From: a bacterium
GTDB lineage: Bacteria > Acidobacteriota > Terriglobia > Terriglobales > Acidobacteriaceae
Length of the DNA stretch: 46,920 nt
Assembly (NCBI GenBank): GCA_026225095.1
Contig: JAMFSC010000032.1
Coordinates: 1 to 46,920, forward strand
Reading direction: 5' to 3'
Shown: piece after piece, positions 17,040 to 26,252 of the stretch
How the letters are laid out: every line of letters begins with the position of its first letter
Numbering within the stretch: position 1 is the first letter of the stretch
Made by a program: the position numbers and the translations under genes
Notes under the pieces: generated by a model
What the model saw: only the letters and a program-made list of their open reading frames with translations
What the model was told of the DNA's origin: nothing
Database searches by the model: none

Positions 17040-17912
17040 TCAGGTCGAACCGCTATCTTCCGGCGACCCCATCGGCTGGTGAGGTAGCGGATGGTTTTGG
17101 AATTCGGCGGCGCTCACGAGGAAGGCCTCGACGGCCTGTCGGAGCTGGGCGTCGACCTCGTCGGCGATGATCATGACGTCGCCGAGGACGCGGCTGAAGT
17201 CGATCCGCGCCAGGTTGTTCTGGAGGGTTTCGAAGATACTGACCTGGAGGAGGCGGGACTCCTCAACGATCATCGGGACGGTATATCCCTGCTCCCTGCG
17301 AAGCACGCCATGGCGTCGCGCGGCGGCAGATTGTGGGCCGTGATGAGTTCCGGCCGGGATGGACGACTGGAGGCGAAGAACCAGGTCTCCCAGTAACTCG
17401 GGGAGGTGTCCGGTTCTGCGAGGCTCCGACACTGCGGTCGATGCAAGCGCCGGTGTGCGCTCGACCCGGGCAAGCCATGCCGCGATGGTGGCCTCCGCGG
17501 AGTCCTCGAGGATGGCCGCCACGCTCTCGACGGTGGTCGTCGGGTTGCGGCCAGCCTCGAGTCGGCGATTGATCGCTGCGACGAGTTCCGCGGTGGGCAT
17601 GGGCTTGATGAGGATTTCATCAGCCTGCCGCGCGATGGTCTGCGCCGCGATATCCATCTCGGGGAAACTGGTGAGCAGAAGATTGATGGCTTCGGGGTTG
17701 GAATGATGCATCGCCCCGATTACGGTGAAACCGTCGCCTGCAGAGGGCATATGCAGATCGCTGACGAGGACGTCGAACTGATCGGAGACGATGAGCTTGA
17801 GCGCGCTGCGTACATCGTTGGCAAGGGTTACATCGAACCCGATCTTTGTAAGCAGGTTTGAAAGGGCAGAACTCACTTCCTCGTCGCCGTCCACCAAGAG
17901 AACTTTTTTCAC
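17040..17912 (-). CDS. Response regulator: receiver plus uncharacterised helical C-terminal domain (paralog 1)
   Basis: A 290-residue protein. The receiver (1-120) has LLVDGDEE, the acceptor Asp in VLVSDLHMPSAGDG and the Lys in EILIKPMP. Residues about 130-270 are predicted helical, with EESRLLQVSIFETLQNNLARIDFS as a conserved block, loosely reminiscent of RsbR-type N-terminal globin-like domains; that resemblance is weak. No DNA-binding or enzymatic motif is seen. A full-length paralog lies at 18171-19028, with shared phrases such as LTSFPEMDIAAQ and QADEILIKPM. The first acidic pair is GDE rather than DDE (VDGDEE against VDDDEI in the paralog), which may alter metal binding. Cognate kinase unknown. 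Confidence 0.82.
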   Translation of the reverse strand: MKKVLLVDGDEEVSSALSNLLTKIGFDVTLANDVRSALKLIVSDQFDVLVSDLHMPSAGDGFTVIGAMHHSNPEAINLLLTSFPEMDIAAQTIARQADEILIKPMPTAELVAAINRRLEAGRNPTTTVESVAAILEDSAEATIAAWLARVERTPALASTAVSEPRRTGHLPELLGDLVLRLQSSIPAGTHHGPQSAAARRHGVLRREQGYTVPMIVEESRLLQVSIFETLQNNLARIDFSRVLGDVMIIADEVDAQLRQAVEAFLVSAAEFQNHPLPHQPMGSPEDSGST

Positions 17913-18129
17913 GTCGTGGCCTTCCGGAGAGGCCCCGGAATCTCAGGAGACCCCTTGTAGTGCGATTATAGCGCTATGTCCGCTATCGTACGCAACCCCG
18001 CCATTCCGTATTCGGACGAGATTTCAGTGTGAACTTCAATGTGGGAATGGTGGAACACGAGGGTGCCGGCCACTTCCGGGTAGCGAGCTGCAAGATTCCG
18101 GGGAGACGAGATGCCCTCCGTTACCGGAT

Positions 18130-18167
18130 ATCGGGGCGCAGGGATCGGGGCGCGGCGATCGGGGCGC
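18130..18167. repeat. Short tandem repeat, three units of ATCGGGGCGC with 14-base period
   Basis: ATCGGGGCGC occurs exactly at 18130-18139, 18144-18153 and 18158-18167. It lies just beyond the 3' end of the second response regulator gene. It is the only tandem repeat I noticed by eye in the window. No function is apparent. Confidence 0.7.
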
Positions 18168-18170
18168 ACA

Positions 18171-19028
18171 CTATCGTCCCGCGCTATAGGGTTGTCCGGC
18201 CCAGATGGGAGCGCTCAGGACATGGTCCGAGTCATCCAGGTACGCCTCAACGGCCTGCTTGAGTTGCGAATCCACCTCGTCGGCTACCGTCATGACGTCG
18301 AGCAGGAGACGACTGAAATCGATCCGGGCGAGATTGTCCTGAAGCACATGGAAGAGGCTCACCTGGAGGAGGCGGGATTCCTCGATCATCATGGCAACGG
18401 AGGACCCCTGCTGGCGGCGCAGGATGCCATGGCGGTAGGCCGCCACGGACGGCTCTGAAGCGCTTCCCAACTCCCTGGAGTCGCGCAGGCGGTCGACGAG
18501 ATCGTGCAGGAGCGCAAGGAGATGGCCGCATCGCTGGACCCTGCTCAAGGAGATGAGCTGCAGCCTCTCGTCAGACTGGACGCGTTGAAACCACTGGTCG
18601 GCGATCTCCTCGATAGAACGCTCTAAGATCGCTGCGACACTCTCCACGGAGGGTTTGGGAAGTGGGCCGAAGCTAAGGCGACGCTCGATGACGTCTACCA
18701 TCTTCCTCAGGTTCATCGGCTTGATGAGGATCTCGTCGGCCTGACGGATGATGGACTGGGCGGCGATATCCATCTCCGGGAAGCTGGTGAGGATGAGCGT
18801 GACGGCGTCAGGATTGGCTTGACGCATGGCTCCGACGACGGTGAGGCCATCTCCCGGCGCGGGCATATGGAGGTCGCTGAGCAGGACATCGAAGGTCCTC
18901 GACACGATGAGCTTGAGGGCCTCGGGTGCAGAGGCGGCGGCGGTTACTTCGAAGCCAACTGCCTGGAAGAGGACTGATAAGGAGGATCGTACGATCTCAT
19001 CATCGTCTACGAGAAGAATGCTTCTCAT
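18171..19028 (-). CDS. Response regulator: receiver plus uncharacterised helical C-terminal domain (paralog 2)
   Basis: A 285-residue protein matching paralog 1 along its whole length. The receiver (1-120) is canonical: LLVDDDEI, acceptor Asp in VLLSDLHMPAPGDG, Lys in EILIKPMN. The C-terminal part shares ESVAAILE, GHLLALLHDLV, YRHGILRRQQG and the block EESRLLQVSLFHVLQDNLARIDFS with paralog 1. The helical module may be a protein-interaction or sensor output; it has no recognisable catalytic residues. Both genes run in the same direction, separated by 258 bases that include a short tandem repeat. They look like a tandem duplication with divergence. Confidence 0.85.
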   Translation of the reverse strand: MRSILLVDDDEIVRSSLSVLFQAVGFEVTAAASAPEALKLIVSRTFDVLLSDLHMPAPGDGLTVVGAMRQANPDAVTLILTSFPEMDIAAQSIIRQADEILIKPMNLRKMVDVIERRLSFGPLPKPSVESVAAILERSIEEIADQWFQRVQSDERLQLISLSRVQRCGHLLALLHDLVDRLRDSRELGSASEPSVAAYRHGILRRQQGSSVAMMIEESRLLQVSLFHVLQDNLARIDFSRLLLDVMTVADEVDSQLKQAVEAYLDDSDHVLSAPIWAGQPYSAGR

Positions 19029-19127
19029 TGGGAAGCCTCAGGGTGGGTTAAGAACGGAGTCCGGAGGGCTCGCTGGGGTGAAGTATAGCTCCGGGGGTAG
19101 GCGCATGCGGGGTGGATGACCCGGCGT

Positions 19128-19325
19128 TCAGGTATCCCTTCCCGGATTGGGACCCCGCAGCTGGGCTTCGTCTTTTCCGGGGGAGACGACGACGCCTTCG
19201 AGCAGTTTGTGCAGGTGGCCGGTGCGCTCGACCGGAGTGAGGTGGGCGCGGAGGAGATCGGGATCCAGGATGATCTCATCGTCGTCGACGAGAAGGATCC
19301 GGTCATGCGTTTTAGTGGACGTCAA
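19128..19325 (-). pseudogene. Remnant of a third response-regulator paralog (internal deletion)
   Basis: This 65-codon frame begins like the neighbours (DRILLVDDDEI). It then jumps directly to DLLRAHLTPVERTGHLHKLLEGVVV, which matches the middle of the paralogs (for example RRTGHLPELLGDLV). The rest of the receiver, including the phospho-acceptor Asp, and the conserved C-terminal helical block are gone. The simplest reading is a third tandem copy that lost its receiver by deletion. A short translated product is possible but would have no known activity. Confidence 0.6.
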
Positions 19326-19633
19326 GGTACCTTCACGGGGGAAAGCAGGGGCGAACGCTGGGATTGGACTGCTCGGAGTAAGGCGACCAACTCGCGATCG
19401 GACGGATACTTATGGAAGGGCCCGGGGGGTTCTGTCAGATAACGCGGCGGGAAGGAATTTGGATTGCGTTGGGATTGGACGAGGGGCCCTTGGATTCCAG
19501 GGAATGAAGCGCTCCGTATCCGGGTTGTTACTCCCGATCGAAGCAGGATGCCATGGCCGATCGGGGCGGGGCAATGAGCGGGTGCGGGATTCGACCCATT
19601 TTCCAACAGCGTAGGGAGAACTAAACTAGAGGG
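19326..19633. other. Intergenic region upstream of dnaE
   Basis: These 308 bases precede dnaE and follow the remnant regulator. I see no gene, no strong hairpin with a T run and no convincing promoter pair. The dnaE ribosome binding site is probably GGAGA about 13 bases before the ATG, or the AGAGGG immediately before it; neither is ideally spaced. Confidence 0.45.
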
Positions 19634-22600
19634 ATGGCAGCAGAGTTTACCCATCTACATCTTCATACGGACTATTCGCTCCTCGATGGAGCATGCGACG
19701 TCGACAAGCTGGCTGGACACCTGAAGAAGATCGGCCAGACGGCGGCGGCGATGACCGACCATGGCAACATCTTCGGGGCGGTCCACTTCTTCGACGCGAT
19801 GCAGAAGAAGGGGATCAAGCCGATCCTGGGGTGCGAACTCTACATCTGTAAGAACGATGACCACCGGGCGGCTCCCGAGGGCGACAAGTACAACCATATG
19901 CTGGTGCTGGCGGAGAATGAGGCCGGGTACAGGAATTTGGTTCGGCTGACTTCGGAGGCGGCGCTGCATGGGTTTTACCGGAAGCCGCGGGTTTCGAAGA
20001 ACTTTCTGGCGAAGCACGCGGAGGGGCTGATCGGCTTCTCGGGGTGCCTGGCGGGTGAGGTGAATCAGCACCTGATGGCGGGGAAGTACGACGAGGCCAA
20101 GGCGGCGGCGGGGCAGTATCAGGACATCTTCGGGAAAGGGAACTACTTTCTGGAGATTCAGGACCATGGGCTGGCTCCGGATAAAGGGGTCTGCGACCAG
20201 TTGTTTAAGCTGGAACGGGATCTGGATATTCCGCTGATCGCGACCAACGACGCGCACTATGTGGGGGCGGATGACTCGCGGGCGCACGAGATCCTGCTGT
20301 GCGTGCAGACTGCGGGAAGTATGAACGACCCGAACCGCTTCAAGTTCGATACGCAGGAGTTCTACATCAAGACGGCGGAGGAGATGCTGCGGACGTTTGC
20401 GCAGACTCCGGAGGTCTGCACGCGGACGATGCAGTTTGTCGACCGGTGCAACCTGAAGATGACGAAGGTGGACGATCCGTTTCCGGTGTTCGAGTGCCCG
20501 GATGGGATGACGCTGGATCAATACTTCGAGGATGTGTGCCGGAAGGGGTTGCAGAAGCGGCTGGATACGGCGGTGGCGCATCTGCGGTCGCGGGGGCTGC
20601 TGAAGCACACGATCGCGGAGTATGAGGCGAGGTTGGACCGGGAGCTGGGGATCATCAAGAGCATGAAGTTTCCCGGCTACTTCATGATTGTGTGGGACTT
20701 TATCCGGTATGCGCGGGAGCAGAGTATTCCGGTGGGGCCGGGGCGTGGGTCGGCGGCGGGATCGCTGGTCGCTTATGTGATGGAGATTACGGACGTCGAT
20801 CCGCTGCAGAATGAGCTGCTCTTTGAGCGGTTTCTGAATCCGGAGCGGGTTTCGATGCCGGATATCGATATCGACTTCTGCATGAATCGCCGGGGCGAGG
20901 TGATCGAGTACGTTCGGCGGAAGTATGGGAATGACCAGGTCGCGCAGATCATCACCTTTAATACGATGGCGGCGAAGGCGGCGATCAAGGACGTTGGGCG
21001 GGCGCTCGATATGCCGTATGGGGAGGTGGACCGGATCGCGAAGATGATTCCGGCGACGATCGGGATTACGATCGACCAGGCTCTGAAGGACTCGCCACCG
21101 CTGGCGGCGGCTTATGAGTCGGATCCGAAGATCAGGGAAGTCATCGACGCGGCGCTGCGGCTGGAGGGGCTGGTGCGGGGGGCGGGGGTTCATGCGGCGG
21201 GGGTGGTGATTGCTCCGCAGCCTCTGACGGAGTTGGTGCCGGTGACGCGGACCAAGGATGAGGCCGTGGTTACGGCGTATGACATGAAGGCCGTCGAGAA
21301 GATGGGCCTGCTGAAGATGGACTTCCTGGGGCTCACGACGCTTACGGTGATCGATGACTGTCTGAAGCTGATTCTGTCGAATCGCGGGGAGACGGTGGAT
21401 CTGGCGACGATTGCGCTGGATGATCACAAGACGTATGAACAGGTGTTTCACCGGGCGCTGACGTCGGGGGTGTTCCAGTTTGAATCGGGTGGGATGCGGG
21501 ATGTTTTGCGGCGTTATAAGCCGACGACTGTTGAAGATCTGACGGCTTTGAATGCGCTGTATCGGCCGGGACCGATCCAGGGTGGGATGATCGACGACTT
21601 CATCGAGCGCAAGTGGGGTCGGCGGGCGGTCGAGTATCTGCTGCCGGAGCTGGAGCAACTGCTGAAGGAGACGCTGGGGGTCATCGTCTACCAGGAACAG
21701 GTGATGCAGATCTCCAACGTTCTCGCGGGTTATTCGCTTGGCGAAGCCGACCTGCTGCGGCGGGCGATGGGTAAGAAGGATCCTGCCGAGATGGATAAGC
21801 AGCGGGAGCGGTTCATGTCCGGCGCGGCGGAGAAGAAGCATCCGAAGGACATGGCCGGGAAGATCTTCGATCTGATGGCGCAGTTCGCGGGGTATGGATT
21901 TAATAAGTCGCACTCGGCGGCTTATGCGCTGCTGGCGTATCACACGGCTTGGTTGAAGACGCACTATCCGACGGAGTTCATGGCGGCGCTGCTGACGAGC
22001 GAAACGTCGAAGCCGGAGAATGTCGTCAAGTACATCCAGGAGTGTCGGGAGATGAATATCTCGGTGACTCCGCCGAACGTGCAGGTCTCCTCGACGGCTT
22101 TTACTCCGGTTGGGGACACGATTCTGTTTGGGCTCGCGGCGATCAAGAATGTCGGACATAATGCGATCCAATCCGTCATCGATGTGCGGGCTGGATTACA
22201 GGCGGAGGGCAAGCAGGGGTTCGCGAATCTGTGGGAGTTCTGCGAGAAGGTGGATCTGCGGCTGCTGAACAAGCGGGTGCTGGAGTCGCTGATCAAGGCG
22301 GGCGCGATGGACTCGTTTGGGCCGAGGGCGCGGGTGATGGCGGCGCTCGATCGAGCGATGGAGCGGGCGCAGAAGGCGCAGCGGGATGCGGCGGCAGGGC
22401 AGCATGGGCTGTTCGGGATCTTCGACGATGTGCCGGTGAAGGGGACGGCGAAGGAGGATGAACTTCCTCCGGCTGCCGAGTGGGATGAGCATACTCGGCT
22501 GCAGAATGAGAAGGACGTGCTGGGGTTCTTCGTCTCGGGCCACCCGATGGATAAGTATCGGGAAAAGTTACGCAATATGAAAGTCTTCGACACGGCGACG

Positions 22601-23164
22601 GCTTGCGAGATGAAGCCGGAGCCGCAGGTGTTTCGGCGGGGCGGCGGGAATGAGAACCAGAACGAGATTGCCATCGCGGGGGTGATTACCGGGTTGAAGG
22701 TGGCCAAGAGCAAACGCTCCGGCGAGATGTATGCGCAGGCGTTTCTGGAGGACACGGTTGGGAAGATTGAGCTGATCGCGTTTCCGCAGAGCTATGGGAA
22801 GCTGGCGGAGAAGCTGAAGATCGATGTTCCTGTCGTCATTCGCGGGTCGCTGCGGGGTGAGGAGGATTCGGCTCCGAAGCTGGCGATCAATTCGATTCAG
22901 GCGCTGGAGGATGTGAAGCTGCGGCTTCCGGAGTCGCTGCGGATCAAGATTCCTCTGCATGCTCCGGATGCGCTGATGCTGGATAAGCTGTATGCGGTGT
23001 TCATGGGTGCTCCGGGGACCGGGCGGGTACTGCTCGACCTGGAGGAGCCGGGCGAGTTCTGCGCGGTGCTGGAGCCGCAGGGCTGTATGGTCTCGGCGGA
23101 TCGACTGTTTATCGACCGGGTGGAGGAGCTGGTGGGCGCGGGCGGCGTGAGGGTGATCGACTGA
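19634..23164 (+). CDS. dnaE: DNA polymerase III alpha subunit
   Basis: The 1176-residue replicative polymerase subunit. The N-terminal PHP domain starts with FTHLHLHTDYSLLDGACD at residues 3-20. The palm has the catalytic aspartates in PDIDIDF at about residues 408-414. GPGRGSAAGSLVAY and the finger region DLTALNALYRPGPIQGGM are typical of DnaE. The helix-hairpin-helix region (GFNKSHSAAYALLAYHTAW) is followed by an OB-fold near residues 1005-1090 (AIAGVITGLKVAKSKRSGEM). Length is normal for DnaE1 (E. coli 1160), and there is no proofreading insertion, so it is not PolC. The two following genes are translationally coupled to it: ATG overlaps TGA by one base. Confidence 0.98.
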   Translation: MAAEFTHLHLHTDYSLLDGACDVDKLAGHLKKIGQTAAAMTDHGNIFGAVHFFDAMQKKGIKPILGCELYICKNDDHRAAPEGDKYNHMLVLAENEAGYRNLVRLTSEAALHGFYRKPRVSKNFLAKHAEGLIGFSGCLAGEVNQHLMAGKYDEAKAAAGQYQDIFGKGNYFLEIQDHGLAPDKGVCDQLFKLERDLDIPLIATNDAHYVGADDSRAHEILLCVQTAGSMNDPNRFKFDTQEFYIKTAEEMLRTFAQTPEVCTRTMQFVDRCNLKMTKVDDPFPVFECPDGMTLDQYFEDVCRKGLQKRLDTAVAHLRSRGLLKHTIAEYEARLDRELGIIKSMKFPGYFMIVWDFIRYAREQSIPVGPGRGSAAGSLVAYVMEITDVDPLQNELLFERFLNPERVSMPDIDIDFCMNRRGEVIEYVRRKYGNDQVAQIITFNTMAAKAAIKDVGRALDMPYGEVDRIAKMIPATIGITIDQALKDSPPLAAAYESDPKIREVIDAALRLEGLVRGAGVHAAGVVIAPQPLTELVPVTRTKDEAVVTAYDMKAVEKMGLLKMDFLGLTTLTVIDDCLKLILSNRGETVDLATIALDDHKTYEQVFHRALTSGVFQFESGGMRDVLRRYKPTTVEDLTALNALYRPGPIQGGMIDDFIERKWGRRAVEYLLPELEQLLKETLGVIVYQEQVMQISNVLAGYSLGEADLLRRAMGKKDPAEMDKQRERFMSGAAEKKHPKDMAGKIFDLMAQFAGYGFNKSHSAAYALLAYHTAWLKTHYPTEFMAALLTSETSKPENVVKYIQECREMNISVTPPNVQVSSTAFTPVGDTILFGLAAIKNVGHNAIQSVIDVRAGLQAEGKQGFANLWEFCEKVDLRLLNKRVLESLIKAGAMDSFGPRARVMAALDRAMERAQKAQRDAAAGQHGLFGIFDDVPVKGTAKEDELPPAAEWDEHTRLQNEKDVLGFFVSGHPMDKYREKLRNMKVFDTATACEMKPEPQVFRRGGGNENQNEIAIAGVITGLKVAKSKRSGEMYAQAFLEDTVGKIELIAFPQSYGKLAEKLKIDVPVVIRGSLRGEEDSAPKLAINSIQALEDVKLRLPESLRIKIPLHAPDALMLDKLYAVFMGAPGTGRVLLDLEEPGEFCAVLEPQGCMVSADRLFIDRVEELVGAGGVRVID

Positions 23165-23550
23165 TGGATTTGGATGCGCTGCAGGAGCATCTTCGGAGGC
23201 TGGAAGAGGAGATGTTCAAGGCCTCCGTGCGCAAGGATGCCGGGGCGATGTCTTCGATGCTGGCCGAGGAGTTCCGCGAGTTCGGGGCGAGCGGAAGGAC
23301 GTTTACGCGGGCGGAGATCCTGGCTGAGCTTGCGGGGGAGTCGGAGCGGGAGATCTCGCTGCGGGATTTCAAGATCGCAGGATTGGCCGATGGGGTGGTG
23401 TTGGCGACCTATCGGGCAGTTCGGCGGGCGGTGGGTATGGAGACGGTCGAGACGCTGCGGTCTTCGCTTTGGGTGATGCGGGATGAGCGCTGGCAGATGG
23501 TGTTTCACCAGGGGACGAGAGCTTTCGAGGAGGGTGGCGATGTCGAATGA
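23164..23550 (+). CDS. DUF4440 / SnoaL-like small protein
   Basis: A 128-residue protein with the NTF2-like cone fold expected from its pattern: an N-terminal amphipathic helix (LQEHLRRLEEEMFKA), then DAGAMSSMLAEEFREFGASGRTFTRAEIL, and a C-terminal strand with LRSSLWVMRDERWQMVFHQGTRA. Family members bind small molecules or are enzymes of unknown substrate. Its ATG overlaps the dnaE stop codon by one base, so it is co-translated with dnaE. It in turn overlaps the DoxX gene by 11 bases. No functional link with replication is evident. Confidence 0.75.
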   Translation: MDLDALQEHLRRLEEEMFKASVRKDAGAMSSMLAEEFREFGASGRTFTRAEILAELAGESEREISLRDFKIAGLADGVVLATYRAVRRAVGMETVETLRSSLWVMRDERWQMVFHQGTRAFEEGGDVE

Positions 23551-23953
23551 GGGTGAGCGGAGGTTGGCCTATGTGCTGTTGCGGGCCGCGATGGGGATGG
23601 ACTTTCTGGGGCATGGCGCGATCCGGCTGTTGCATGGGGATGGGGCGTTTGCCGCGGGGATGGTGAAGCAGATGGCGGATACTCCGCTGCCGGCGGGGTT
23701 TGTCCATGGCTTCGGCGTGGTGTTGCCGGTGATCGAGTTGACGATTGGGGTGGCGCTGCTGACTGGGCTGATGACGCGCTGGGTGCTGGTGGCGGGATCG
23801 CTCCTGATGCCGGCGCTCATGTTGGGGGTGACGCTGCGGCAGGATTGGGCTACGGCTGGGACACAGTTGATCTACTGTTTACTGTTCTCGCTGCTTCTGT
23901 TCCTGCGGGGGGAGTATGACGCGGGCTGGCCGAGCGTTCTGAGGGGTCGCTGA
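23540..23953 (+). CDS. DoxX-family inner membrane protein
   Basis: A 137-residue protein with four hydrophobic segments (about residues 9-27, 50-72, 78-96 and 103-122), typical of DoxX/DoxD-like proteins. The pattern RAAMGMDFLGHGAIRLL at the first helix fits the family. The start at 23540 has AGGAGGG 5 bases upstream, stronger than the earlier in-frame start at 23483, and places the gene 11 bases inside the preceding one. Function in most bacteria is unknown; some homologues take part in thiosulfate or quinone-linked redox reactions. It is the third gene of the dnaE operon. Confidence 0.8.
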   Translation: MSNEGERRLAYVLLRAAMGMDFLGHGAIRLLHGDGAFAAGMVKQMADTPLPAGFVHGFGVVLPVIELTIGVALLTGLMTRWVLVAGSLLMPALMLGVTLRQDWATAGTQLIYCLLFSLLLFLRGEYDAGWPSVLRGR

Positions 23954-23985
23954 CGGTATGCGGGGGCGGGTGACATACAATCGAA

Positions 23986-24882
23986 TTGGAAATACGGACC
24001 GGATATTCCCGGCTTGGACATACGGACCAGATGATGGCAGAACAGGAAACGACACGACCGGCCCCGGCTGCAGCGCCGACACCCGAGGCGTGGGTTCGCA
24101 CCGAGCTAGCCCGCGACCCGCAGCGACCATACCCGATGGACTTCATCCAGGCGATCTTTACCGACTTCAGTGAGATACACGGCGATCGAGCCTTTGGGGA
24201 CGATCCTGCGATGAGCTGTGGGATGGCCTATTTTCATGGGACTCCGGTTCTGGTGATCGCAAACCTGAAGGGGAGAACCCTCAAGGAGCGGGTGGCGCGG
24301 AAGTTTGGCAGCCCGGAGCCAGAGGGCTACCGGAAGGCGCTGCGGGCGATGAAGATCGCCGAGAAGTTCGGACGGCCCATCTTTACCTTTCTGGATCTGA
24401 CCGGGGCTTATCCGGGGATCAGCGCGGAGGAGCGCGGGCAGGGAGAGGCGATTGCCAGAAACCTGCTGGAGATGTCGCGGCTGCGGGTTCCGACGATCGC
24501 GACGATTACGGGTGAGGGTGGATCGGGCGGGGCTCTGGCGCTGGCGGTCGCGGATCGCGTCCTGATGCTGGAGAACTCGGTGTATTCGGTGATCTCGCCG
24601 GAGGCGGGCGCGTCGATTATGTGGAAGGACGCCGGCAAGAAGCAGCTGGCGGCGGCGGCGCTGAAATATACGTCGTTCGACGTGAAGCGTCTGGGGTGCG
24701 TGGATGAAGTAGTACGGGAGCCGAAGGGTGGGGGACAGAACGATCCGCCGGAGGCGATGCGCCTGCTGGAAGAGCGGCTGACAGTGCACTTCGATGAGAT
24801 ACGGGCGATGCCGCTGGCGGAGCTGCTGGGTCGGCGGTACGAGAAGTTTCGCAATATCGCGCAGTTCTACACGTCTACCTAA
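23986..24882 (+). CDS. accA: Acetyl-CoA carboxylase carboxyltransferase subunit alpha (short N-terminus)
   Basis: AccA transfers the carboxyl group from biotin carrier protein to acetyl-CoA with AccD, the first step of fatty acid synthesis. The core is well conserved: RDPQRPYPMDFIQ, HGDRAFGDD, GAYPGISAEERGQGEAIARN, GEGGSGGALALAVADR and SVISPEAGASIMWKD. The N-terminal helical segment of standard AccA (FLDFE...IAELE) is absent; a Pro/Ala stretch takes its place. A start at 24031 or 24034 is also possible and would shorten it to about 282 residues, against about 319 in E. coli. No accD or biotin carrier gene is adjacent. It may be the only AccA or a second, diverged copy. Confidence 0.9.
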   Translation: MEIRTGYSRLGHTDQMMAEQETTRPAPAAAPTPEAWVRTELARDPQRPYPMDFIQAIFTDFSEIHGDRAFGDDPAMSCGMAYFHGTPVLVIANLKGRTLKERVARKFGSPEPEGYRKALRAMKIAEKFGRPIFTFLDLTGAYPGISAEERGQGEAIARNLLEMSRLRVPTIATITGEGGSGGALALAVADRVLMLENSVYSVISPEAGASIMWKDAGKKQLAAAALKYTSFDVKRLGCVDEVVREPKGGGQNDPPEAMRLLEERLTVHFDEIRAMPLAELLGRRYEKFRNIAQFYTST

Positions 24883-24944
24883 CTGGCCCCGAGAGGCTCT
24901 CCGGCGAATCGCGGGGTAGTCTTCGAAGCCATCTTCCAAAGAGA

Positions 24945-26054
24945 GTGCTGCCTTTGCCGCCAACCACCCCTGCTCCCCTGTATGGCTACACCGCGCGAGC
25001 GAGAAGAACACCCGACCTGCTGCTGTTCGCCGGGTTTACGGCGTGGTACTTTGGCGCGGGCGCACTGTCGGCCCGAGCGGCGAGTGGATTTTCGACTCGG
25101 CTGGGATTGGTTGCGGGACGGAGTCTGTTGGAGGCGTGCTTCCACTTATTCCTGCTGGTCCTGGGATTTCGGGCGCTCCAGGTGATGGCCCGGCAGACAG
25201 TTCCGGCGCGGGTGATGGTGTCGCTTCCGCGACGGGCAAGTGCTGCGCGGGAGTGGTCTCTGGGGCTTGGCATCGGCTGGGGGATGGTGGTGGCGGCGTT
25301 ACTGCCTCTGCTGTTTTCGTTGCATCTTCATGTGCGGGTGACCGGGCAGGTGGACGCAATTCGCTCAACCCTGGTGGGTCTTGCTGCCATCGGGGTTGCG
25401 GCGCTGACGGCTGAGATCGCGTTCCGGGGGTATCCGTTTCGTTGCCTGATCGGCGCGGTGGGGCCGACGACGGCGGTGATTCTGATGATGGCCGGGGCGG
25501 GATTCGCCGTGTGGCGGGATCCATTCAGTACAAGCGCAGGCGTGCTGGCGGCGATGCTGGTGACGCTCCTGCTCTCGCTGGGCTGGCTGAGGACCCACGG
25601 AGTCTGGCTGTCATGGGGGCTGCATTTTGGGCTGGTGGCGGCGCTTGGGGTGTTGTTTGGGCTTCCGGTGGCGGGTGGGCTGGCGGTCGAGACGGGCAGG
25701 GCTGCGGCGATTCAAGGCAGCACAGGCGGGCCGGAATGGCTTTCAGGCGGGGATTTTGGGCCGGAGGCGGGGTTGTTTTCATTGCTTGTGCTGATGGGTG
25801 CGGTGGTGGTGATCTACCGGACGACACGGGACTATGCGTGGAACTATACCCATGTTCCGATTCTTCCAGCGGGGTATGAGGTTGTCGTTGCTCCTCCGGC
25901 AGCGCATACGGCCATGGAAGAGCAGGCCGCGAAGGCTCCGGCGCTGGTGCAGATTTTAGGGGCGACGCCGCAGAGCATGTCGGCCGAAAGACCGGCGGGA
26001 GGCGCTCCACCTCCGCCGATGCCTCCGCCGCCGATACCGGATCGTCTGCATTAG
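24945..26054 (+). CDS. CPBP-like multi-spanning membrane protein, probably inactive as a protease
   Basis: About 369 residues with seven to eight hydrophobic segments and a Pro-rich tail (PPPPMPPPPIP) at the C-terminus. The central region looks like the CPBP (CAAX protease and bacteriocin-processing, PF02517) fold: TAEIAFRGYPFRCL aligns to the EExxxR motif, and WGLHFGLV to the third motif. The first Glu of the pair is Ala, and the usual FxxxH appears as FAVWR, so two catalytic positions are lost. It may keep a scaffold or binding role. The start is a GTG at 24945; a TTG at 24954 is an alternative. Confidence 0.7.
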   Translation: MLPLPPTTPAPLYGYTARARRTPDLLLFAGFTAWYFGAGALSARAASGFSTRLGLVAGRSLLEACFHLFLLVLGFRALQVMARQTVPARVMVSLPRRASAAREWSLGLGIGWGMVVAALLPLLFSLHLHVRVTGQVDAIRSTLVGLAAIGVAALTAEIAFRGYPFRCLIGAVGPTTAVILMMAGAGFAVWRDPFSTSAGVLAAMLVTLLLSLGWLRTHGVWLSWGLHFGLVAALGVLFGLPVAGGLAVETGRAAAIQGSTGGPEWLSGGDFGPEAGLFSLLVLMGAVVVIYRTTRDYAWNYTHVPILPAGYEVVVAPPAAHTAMEEQAAKAPALVQILGATPQSMSAERPAGGAPPPPMPPPPIPDRLH

Positions 26055-26252
26055 GTTTTGCGGAGAGGAATCTTCCGTACCTGTCCGGATTCGGTCAGGA
26101 GTTTGCCCTGATTCCCAGGGTTGATGACGACACGGAATGCGACGCGGTCTTCGCTTGTCAAAAGGACGGAAAAGGCGCAGGATTTTCTCACCAGATCGAT
26201 TTCTCACCGCGTTGGATGGATGGGAATCGTGAGATTTGGAGGGTTTTCGGCT

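Noticed and set aside
16751..17170. 139-codon plus-strand ORF after repeat copy 1
   Set aside because: It has no family character and its end is antisense to the response regulator.
19655..22171. 838-codon minus-strand ORF
   Set aside because: Antisense to dnaE; its Arg/Leu/His/Pro composition is what a G-rich coding strand produces in reverse.
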